A stretch of DNA of 64,000 nucleotides from Setophaga petechia (Eukaryota > Chordata > Aves > Passeriformes > Parulidae): NCBI GenBank assembly GCA_024362935.1, contig JANCRA010000007.1:19307003-19371002 (forward strand), in the 5' to 3' direction. Positions 31,791 through 64,000 of this stretch are shown here, piece after piece. The translations under genes and the position numbers were made by a program. A model generated the notes under the pieces. That model made no database searches. It was given only the letters and a program-made list of their open reading frames with translations, and was not told the origin of the DNA. The number at the start of each line of letters is the position of its first letter. Position 1 is the stretch's first letter.

Positions 31791-34700
31791 CGCTGGTGCG
31801 GCCGTGGTGCCTTGGCCGGGCAGCGGGACGGAGGGTGCAGCTCCCCAGGCTCAAACTCCGGCCCTACACCTGCCCAGGGGGAGGTGGTTTTAAGGACAGA
31901 GACCGGAGTTCTGGTAGTGCAGCGCAGCAAGAACAGCCAGGCTTCCAAGTATTCAGGAATAGGGGCAGGAATACACACACATTCTGACGAGCTATTTTAA
32001 GGCTTAACTATTTCCCAGAGTCAACTAGCTTTCAATAATTTGCCTTTTTCCCCACCCATTGGTTGATGAAAGGGATTCCACATCCCCAAAGAAATACTAA
32101 AACGAAAAACCAGCCCAAACGAACGAACCCCAGCCCTAAGGATCCTGAATGGCCGTCCTTTCTTTTCAAGGCAGTCTGACAACTTACAGAGGAGCAAATA
32201 GTCCTTCCCGATGGTTCGTGCAGCAGTGTCTGTTCTTCTTGTGCGCTGTGTTCTCTTTCCAGGCAGGAAAGTATTGGGAGGTATTTTGTGGGGCAGATAA
32301 AAATGTCTAGTGGCTCCTCTGCTTAGCCACACAATGTTAGACAGTAGTATTTTCATTGAGCAACTAGATGGACCTACAGGAGAATAAGGTGGGGACAAAG
32401 AGGCCACAGCTCCACACAATCCCAAATTTTTGTCCCATGAAGTGCAAAAGATGAGTGGAGGAAAATGAGAAGCAGTGATGGGTTAATCAGACCAGTGTAA
32501 AAAGCACTGTTGCTGCACATAAAGCTTCAGCCAACTTTGATCCTCAAAATTCTCCAGTTGTCTTGAAAGGGCTGCAGGTATCTCAGCTCATGCCTAGCAA
32601 CAGTGCTGGATAAAACACGACCCATTCAGCTACCTGCCTGAGAGCTTGGAAAAAGGCTGGTAATACGGGAGAAATCATCATTACACTGTTTTTCAGTCAA
32701 CCTAAACAGCTTTGCTTCCACTTCACTGCTTCTTCACATTCTTATTCACACAAACTCTACCCTGCCCTTGGGTCTTTTCATTTACTCCCAGTATCCTCTC
32801 TAGGCATATACCTTCATTTTTACTCTCATGGTGCTGCTTCCAGACATTAATGTCTGGGAACACATAGCTAGGGTTCCCTAAGAACCTTAACTCTGCCCCA
32901 GAGGCAAAGATTTATGAAAAAATCCTCTCTGTTTAATATAAGCTGGGACTACAAACAACGAAATGCCTCTATCCTAGTGCAACTGCAGAAATTTCAGCCT
33001 ACAGTTAGCCAAACATAACCCACTGAGTGCTGTGTTCTTTTATTTTCATATTTCTGATTAGGCAAACAACATAATGAAAGCCTCTCTCCCAATTCTTTTG
33101 TAAGACTGCATGACTCACCACTTATGTAAGCCTTATGCAGGAGTTGGTCATAGCTCCTCTGATGATTCTAAGTCCTGGTTTGCAATTAGTGCAAAGCTTC
33201 TACCTCCCTGTTCTGTACAATAAAAATAGGTTCTCTCAACTTAGGTGTTGTGAGCAGTGTGGCTTTGGGAGCCCAGGAAAAGATGTGAATCTGTAGGGAA
33301 CTATGATAGGTAGTTAACTTAAAATTTTAGGTGGATTCTCTAGAGTTCAGCATTGGCATTACTTTCCCTTCTCTCTCAAATGGCTGGATAAACAGCTTGT
33401 TGGGTCTGAAGATGTGGTGAATATAGCATAGCAATATTGAAAAAGCATGGTTATTGCATGGGTAGAGCAGGCTGGAAGCTGCTTCTTAACACAGCTGCCT
33501 GACACTTCCTATGTTTTCTGTGCTGGTTCTGTAGTTCCTAATTAAATGATTCACAACAGGTCTATTCTTTCTGGGGAAAAGAAGATTACTTTTCTGCTCT
33601 GTGAATGAAACAATGATCCTCTGCAGTCTCCCCGTTGTTCTTCAGGCAGGGAGCAAGAACATGAGGTGTTTCACTCAGTTGCATAGCAGCTTAGGCCCAT
33701 TTACAAAAAGAAAAAAAGAATGGCCTTTGCATGAAAGATATCAGACTCCTCTTTTAGTGGTAGGAGAGGTAGCAAAACCACGCCCACCAGAACAAGTTAA
33801 GAATTACTAAGGAAAGCTTCAACTGCTAAGTTTCAGCTGAAGGCACAGGACTGCACCACATCAGCAATACTGTGTGAAGTAGGAGAGGTGACATCACCCC
33901 AGAGCCCAGAATAGCAATCCCGTGAGGGTGGGTAGATGGAGAGAGCCACTGAGTTAGTAAGCATTTAGTATATTCAGCATTTAGTCTCAATGTTGGAACA
34001 TGGACATTATAAATGGCCCTAAGTAGCAGAGTGTTTTTACCATGTATCTAAGAGATAAATAAATATCTCTCCCAGAGGAGATAAACTCCCAAGTGCAGAC
34101 TCGCCAGCACATCCTGACTCCTAGACATGTGCCCTATGCAAGCCCTTCAGAAACTGCACTCTCAACAATTTTCTGTGATAGTTTTGTGTAACTTAGAGTT
34201 GCTGGATTAATGATCTAGACAATAAAATACCATATTACCTGTTTTTCCAACCAGGGCTTCTTTGTACTGTGCTATCATTTCTTGAAGCATTTTTGAAGGA
34301 CCTGAAAGATGTATTGCTTCCCTCTAAAGACTGCATCCATCAGGTGGAGAAACCAATGCAGGAATTAGAGTACCCAGAGGTTTACAGAAGAAATTCCAGA
34401 CATTCCTGTTCCTAAAAGACTAAGCAGGTAGATTGATTTAAAATGTGGAGTAATCTCACGGACTATGTTACCAAATGTAAAACATGAGGAAAAATTAGGA
34501 AGAAATTTAGTAATTTCTTAACCTGTACATTGGAAATATGCCAAATTTGGATAAAATCACTATAGGGTCTCTTAATATTCAAATTTTTTACCATCTTTAT
34601 ATATCTTTTGAGAAGGCACAGCCACCAGCAGCACAAGAGGCATTGCATCATTTTTCCTTTGTGAATCACTGATATTCAGCTGTTCTACTGTTCCTTAACA

Positions 34701-37700
34701 CCTCCTCCCTTCAAGAGAGACAACTGCTTAAACTGTAATGACTGGGTTTTACATATGAATCACAGCAGTATGCAAAAGGAATTCAAGTTCGATATTATCC
34801 CACCAGTTTCAGTTATTCCTCTACCCAGTTCCTTATTTTAAAAATAAAATTATTTTGGAATAGAAGAAAAGGAAAATAACAATCAAGATTGTCCCTTCTG
34901 TTATAGCCTACTGAAAGGCAGAGGATTACAGCAGTAGCAGACAGCAACATTTAGCCAAGTTTAGCAATCTTGGAATCAGAAGCAAAGCTGACCTTATGAA
35001 TTAAGTACAACTGCCTATAGGTGACTGTCACCTGAAGCCAAAACTTGCAGATGTAAAACCCCACTTCTTTATAGCTTTATGTGGGGGGATGACATTTATT
35101 ATCTGCAACAGCCTCAATTCTCCACATGGTGCAGCCCTTTGAGAAGAGGCTGAGCCAGAGACAGAAGTTAGGCATTTAAAAATACCATTTTTAATCACCA
35201 TTTCTAACCAATCTATCCATTCAGCAACTTACATTTCTTTTGTGGTGGATCATTATAGTCCAGAAAAGTCAAAGGCCTACAATCTTTAGCTAAGTTTTTT
35301 TTTTCTCTATGTCAAAATTTAGTTCTATACCAGAGATGTGTTGGTTGGCTATACATCTTCAGAGAAAGGGTGAACACAGGAGAGTAAGCACCTGGAATAA
35401 GGTAAAAGGAGGATGGGATGGGAGAACAAGGGAAAACATCTTCATAAGTAAGAAGGTTTTTTTACCTCCCCCTTTACAAATATGGTTTGAAACCAGAAGG
35501 AACAATTATGATGTTTTAACTTCTGCTGTTAAAGTATCATTTCAGCATGTTTTACCTAAGAATGTACACAGTTCCCACAACTGCTTACTGAGAAATCAAA
35601 GTTTCTGCTATTTAACTTTATAGATTTTTATTCAACTGTATTTGTCTGCTCAGCCGTGTGGATGGTGGGTCACATCCCACAGTAGCATGGTGCTCAGCTT
35701 TTAGCATCTTTACAGGAAAGATATTTTCAGTAGTTCCTTGTGGCATGCTTTTTTTAATTTAAAGTTTATAATCACTGTTCCATGCTGACATGTCTTTTAT
35801 TAGTAAGATTTAGTGGTTTTTTCCCCAGTTTTATTCCTGAATTAACATCTGGATTGATTTTTCTTTATCTCCTTTTTTTACTCAGGTAAGAAAACAAAAT
35901 ATAAGAACACACACATTTCACATAAGTGATTTTTGGAATCATGCACAAATAAAGTAGCAACTACCAACTACAGCACTGAGTTCTTGGAAACTGAGACAGC
36001 TAAAATACAAGATTTGTTTGACTATGCAACACTGTTAGTAAGGAATTGTTTCAGGTATTCTGTGAAGATGTGAAAAGAATTCACTTTACACAGGTAAAGC
36101 TAAACAAACAAAAATTGGATGTTTTATGGACTGAAAGTAGAATTTTTCTGAAATATCTCTACTACATTAAAATGTATAGTAGCTATATTATATTCTAGGA
36201 AAACTTTTTATAATCAGTAAATCTTTAATCACATATGCTTTTGAGATCAACTACTTACAAATATTTTTTGAGTATTATATTAGTACTTCTTCAGTCCTTA
36301 AAGATTTTCAACAAATGCAAGTACTGGAAAAAAGCTAGTTAGGATGTAAAATTTGAAACTGTATGGATAATGGAAATATAATTAAAAATAATATGAATCA
36401 TTTGGTCAGTGCACAGCATACAGGAGAAGATGCCTCCCTGCCCACTCTTCCCAATGCCCAATGACTTCTAGAACACACTTTTGTTTTTCCTTTTTTAATA
36501 AGTCCATAAAAGCCAAGAATTTATAAAAAGTACATGCAAGTCTATTTACATTAACAGACCAAGAAGCTGCAAACTCTCCTTAGTATACAGGAACGATGTC
36601 TTTAAAATTGGGAGTTTAAATGAAACAGGACACAAAAACTAACAGCTAAGGTGACAAAGCAGCGTGGCTGACTGCTGAATTCCTGGTTTGCTGCTGGGAT
36701 AACAGATGGGGATATGACACCCAAACCAATTCACAGTCTGCACAGATTTGAAGAAAACAGAAAATTGGTTTGTTTTTACTCTTTTTCTGATCCATTTCAA
36801 GTCATATCAACAACAGTTGCAGCCCAAATTCTTTGTTTCACCTGTTTTTAAAAGAAGGAATGTAAGTGAATATAAATGGGATCAGAGAAAGAGATGTTAG
36901 GAGAAGTCCCATCTTCAAATGCTGTTAGGAAAATAAACATTCTTGAATTGTCTGCCCTGCCTAATTCCAGCCTCTGAAAAGTCAAGAAGGATCACTTCTT
37001 GCAAATCTCTGCAGACCCTTTAACACTGAGCAAAAAACAAGAGGAAAAGCCATTGGAAGTCTCTAAAAGGTTTTTTTTTTACAAAAAGAAAGGTTTTATT
37101 CTTGTTTCACCATTCATCTTTGAATATTTATACTTCCACCTAAAGTAAACAAGATAATTTCATAGTGAACAAAAAAGCTAAAACCAGCTCAGTTTTCCAT
37201 AGCTTAGGGATAGGAAGGACATTAGGCATATGTAACTATTCCTAGTTTAAGCCATACAGTAATTCAATGTTGCTGCAACAATGTGGTTTTTTCTCAAAAT
37301 CTGTCCACGTTTTCCACCTTAAAACTTCCCTGTGTAGCACACGAGTGCCTTGAAGACAGACCCAGTGTTGTACTTGGATTTGCTACAAATAATTGGTATT
37401 TAAAGTTTCTTGACAGTTGGGCAAGTTCAAGTTTTCCCTACTCATAGAAGATGAATGACATGTAACTCTGATATATGCTCCAACTATGCCCAAAAATGAT
37501 TATGGTGAGTAAAACACAGTGACACCCTTCCCCCTCTGACCACCTAACAACCCAGTCTATATCAAGGTATAAAATTTTAAGTAGTAAGAGGTAACTGGCC
37601 ATAAATCACAGTGAAACATATGAACATTTAGTAAGTCCACAACCTGTGACAAACATAACAGTTACTGCCACCTCAGTTTTAAAAAATACTGTAGAGCAAG

Positions 37701-38398
37701 CACTTGCCAGTGGTGTATGGGACTGTAACTGGATTGCTGATTATGGGTGCTCTGGAATTTAGTAAGTTTTCCATAATTGTCAATTGTCAGTTAACTCAAT
37801 ATCCTGCTACACTTTCAATTTTTTGTGATTAAACCTTCATGGCATTAGAATTATTTCCCAAGTTAGTTAAACATTACAACAAAATGCTCACTACTGATGC
37901 AAGTTACAGAAAATTATCCTGATGCACTTGTCAGTACAAGTGAATCTCTCATGCTAACGAAAATCATCTCCCCTCTGCCCTTCTTTTTTTTTTTAATGGC
38001 ACACTGTGTGCCCTATGTCCATTCAAGTAATAAACAGGAAATCAAGGAAGTAGTTTTCCAAAATTTCACAGAAATCAAAGTCTTACAATCCACGGGAACA
38101 TTCATGGATCTTATTGTAATAAAGGTTAGTATATGTTCTTCATCCCATTTATATTAAGATTTCTTTTGAAGAAAAGGTGCTGATAGTTTGTATTGTTTCA
38201 TCTATGAGGTAGATGGCACTTTTATATAAATAGTATAAATCAGAAATTAAGTTAGCTTTAAGCCTGCAACAAGTCCTGCACCACTGACTGTATTCAGGAA
38301 TACAAAATACTTCGAAATTTTCAAAGTCACACAGTGTTCCTCCTTAGAGAGGAGAACGGTGTTCAGCTGGACAGAGAGGTGCCTTCACTGCTCGAGGG
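31791..38398. other. Intergenic region between the ADMP-like 5' side and ERCC6 3' end
   Basis: Ordinary AT-rich unique sequence with no coding signal, RNA gene or recognised transposon. The right part should hold the ERCC6 3' UTR: minus-strand candidate poly(A) signals are ATTAAA at 37997-37992 and AATAAA at 37100-37095, and neither can be chosen from sequence alone. Confidence 0.6.
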
Positions 38399-61941
<23,543 letters not shown>

Positions 61942-64000
61942 CTAAAACAAGGAAAAAGAAGATGGCAAATGTTTGATAATACAGATCATAACAGAAAGTA
62001 CTCATGAATTAATCATTTGGCAAGGTTCTCATACCAGTTACTGTAACATGCTGGATGTGTGTTTTACATGAGTGCTGTATTTACTAGGTCATACATTTTT
62101 GATGCACTCAGACGTTACATGTGACTTTCGCTCTTTATGCAACACTAAAACATTTCTAATTAAACTGACAGTCATTGTAATTAGAGGGTATTTTATTTCA
62201 TATATATTTTAAGTGCTGAAAGCAACTTTGAAAGTTACTCTTATGAAGCATTAGCTTTTCAGAAAAGACAAGATGCAAGGAACTAGTAAATAATATTATT
62301 TGGAACATACTCCTTGAAGTGAAGGAAAAGGTTGACTTGTAAGGGGTACAGACTTCATACTCTACTGCAAAAACTGATCACATCTGCCAAATCATTCCTT
62401 TTTAAAACATAAATATATTTAATAACATTTAGTCTCTTTCAATGAAGAAAAAAACCAAGACTAAGCAATAGAAACTATTGCAGTGCAGGGGATACAGCAG
62501 AGCATTATGTGAGAGCATCAGGGCAGTTTCCACTCCCAGTCCTTCACTGGAACTAGTACAAGTAACAATGTAAAATACATTCCACTTAAAAGAAGCAGAC
62601 TAGAAAGCAAGATTTATGACAAGCTAAAAAGGTGAAGATAAGATGCTGGGCTGAGAATCACTTTAGGACATACCTTTTTATAACAACATGAAATAGTGAG
62701 ACCAGTAGGAATAACATACCACGTGTGGGGTTAAATTGAAAACGAAAGAAATAAATGAAAAACCATACCTTTAAATCACATTAAAAAAAATCAAACAAAC
62801 ACCTCAGTGCCTTGTAACTTACAGGAAAAAAAAAGGTTACTGATAATTTTCTTGATGGCATGAATTTCTGGAGTGCAGAGCACAGCAAAGAAGAAAACAC
62901 TTTTTAAATAGAGGTCATTCATTTTAGGGGATTTCTTCTGTGCATTTCAAAATCCTGTTTCCATCCTGGAACAAATAATATTTAGGACTACTGACAGCTA
63001 ATGACAGTAGTGTCTACAAAGTACTATTAAAAATCAATTTGTGATGAGTTTGGTATGGATTTAGAGAATGCTAAATGGAGACAAACAAATGGCTTGAGTA
63101 GTTAAAAAAAGATGATCAAAGAACACATCTAATGGTTCAGACATCACACTATCTGCTGGTGTCTCAAAAGCATTATGCCACAAAGCCCTTAAGAAACCCT
63201 TTTATTAGAAATTAATTCACCTTAAAATGCAGCAATCTATAAAACAACTATGAAATGGCTTGCAGGATTAGCTATAATTGGATTAAGATGCTATCATTAC
63301 TACATTTTATGAAGACAAAACATCTTCTGAAAAACATTAAAGAATTGGAAATAACCCTAATTCCAGTCAGAAGGTGCTCCCCCAGACAAATGTTCAGCAT
63401 GTCTCTTCAGAAGACAACCATTCAATAACTTCCTAATACAAACTGTATGTAATCCTAAAAAATAATACAAGAGCATTAAAATTAGATGAATTTATAAAAA
63501 TATTTCTCCCGAGAAAGTTTCACAGTAGATAATTAAGCTTGTGAAAAATTTTACTGCATGGTTATATAAAAACATGAAAGATGCAGGTGTTGTTTTCGTA
63601 TGATAATATAAACATGCAATGTAACTATTCAAAAATTAAAGGAACTCCATTTTCATGGTTATATGGAAAGATAATGAATTCTTTTCAACTTTACACTTTT
63701 ATTGCACCAATTTTTATGAGGTTTTTTGGTTTGTTTGGTTTTTTTTAAATTCCAAAAATATTCTGGAAGTAAATAAAAATGCTGCTGGCCCTCCAAAATA
63801 GTTACATTGCATTGTATTGCACATGAGCAATCATGCCGTGATGCATCAAAGTTCACCACAGCAGATACCAGAGTTCAGCTGCATTGTTGCAGAGAAAATA
63901 GTGTTCCAGATTTATCAGGGAAATCACACACTGGAAGCAAACAGTGATGAAGGCTGTTTTCTTTCTCATAGAGAGAGTGCTCTTGCAGGCTTGTGCAGAT
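61942..64000 (-). other. ERCC6: ERCC6 intron upstream of the motif I exon (partial)
   Basis: No reading frame here matches the CSB segment preceding the YQQTGVRW block, so the upstream exon lies beyond the window and this intron exceeds 2 kb. Only AT-rich unique sequence seen. Confidence 0.65.

Noticed and set aside
31452..32000. Open frame of 182 codons (plus strand) with repeated Gly-Ile-Pro peptides, and matching minus-strand frames of 262, 147 and 116 codons
   Set aside because: Produced by the 42-bp minisatellite, whose unit is close to a multiple of three and GC-rich. Several frames on both strands are open at once, and no conserved domain or splice context supports a gene.

Overview
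The window is vertebrate nuclear DNA, most likely from a bird or another sauropsid. The evidence is split genes with GT-AG introns, CpG islands at 5' ends, an AT-rich background with little recognisable interspersed repeat, and an ADMP-type TGF-beta ligand gene that placental mammals lack. Three protein-coding genes were assembled exon by exon by matching splice sites and reading-frame phase, and all three lie on the minus strand.

(1) DRGX (paired-class homeobox gene; coding exons between 322 and 16624) is complete: six coding exons give a 261-residue protein with an N-terminal homeodomain and a C-terminal OAR motif. CpG islands cover its 5' half. Candidate promoter and enhancer-like sequences lie upstream (17.4-20.8 kb) and in intron 3. 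(2) An ADMP-family BMP-like ligand (coding exons between 26325 and 31062) is complete: five coding exons give a 399-residue preproprotein with signal peptide, prodomain, R-X-X-R site and seven-cysteine mature domain. Its first exon sits in a CpG island. A 42-bp-period minisatellite and an RFX X-box-like palindrome lie just upstream. (3) ERCC6 (CSB, SNF2-family ATPase) is 5'-truncated by the right edge: the last 15 coding exons (38399-61941) give an unbroken frame of about 984 codons, from helicase motif I to the natural stop.

The remainder is intergenic or intronic. It holds simple repeats (a TATC microsatellite with a poly-T tract, A/C-rich tracts, an AT-rich stretch) and several TAAT/ATTA-rich blocks that look like conserved non-coding elements. 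No tRNA, rRNA, CRISPR, intact transposon or plus-strand gene could be supported.

The genes do not form a pathway: DRGX acts in sensory neuron development, ADMP in axial patterning of the embryo, and ERCC6 in transcription-coupled repair. The notable point is the order DRGX-ADMP-ERCC6. In human, as I recall it, DRGX and ERCC6 are direct neighbours, so the ADMP-like gene appears to be an ancestral gene retained here and lost there.
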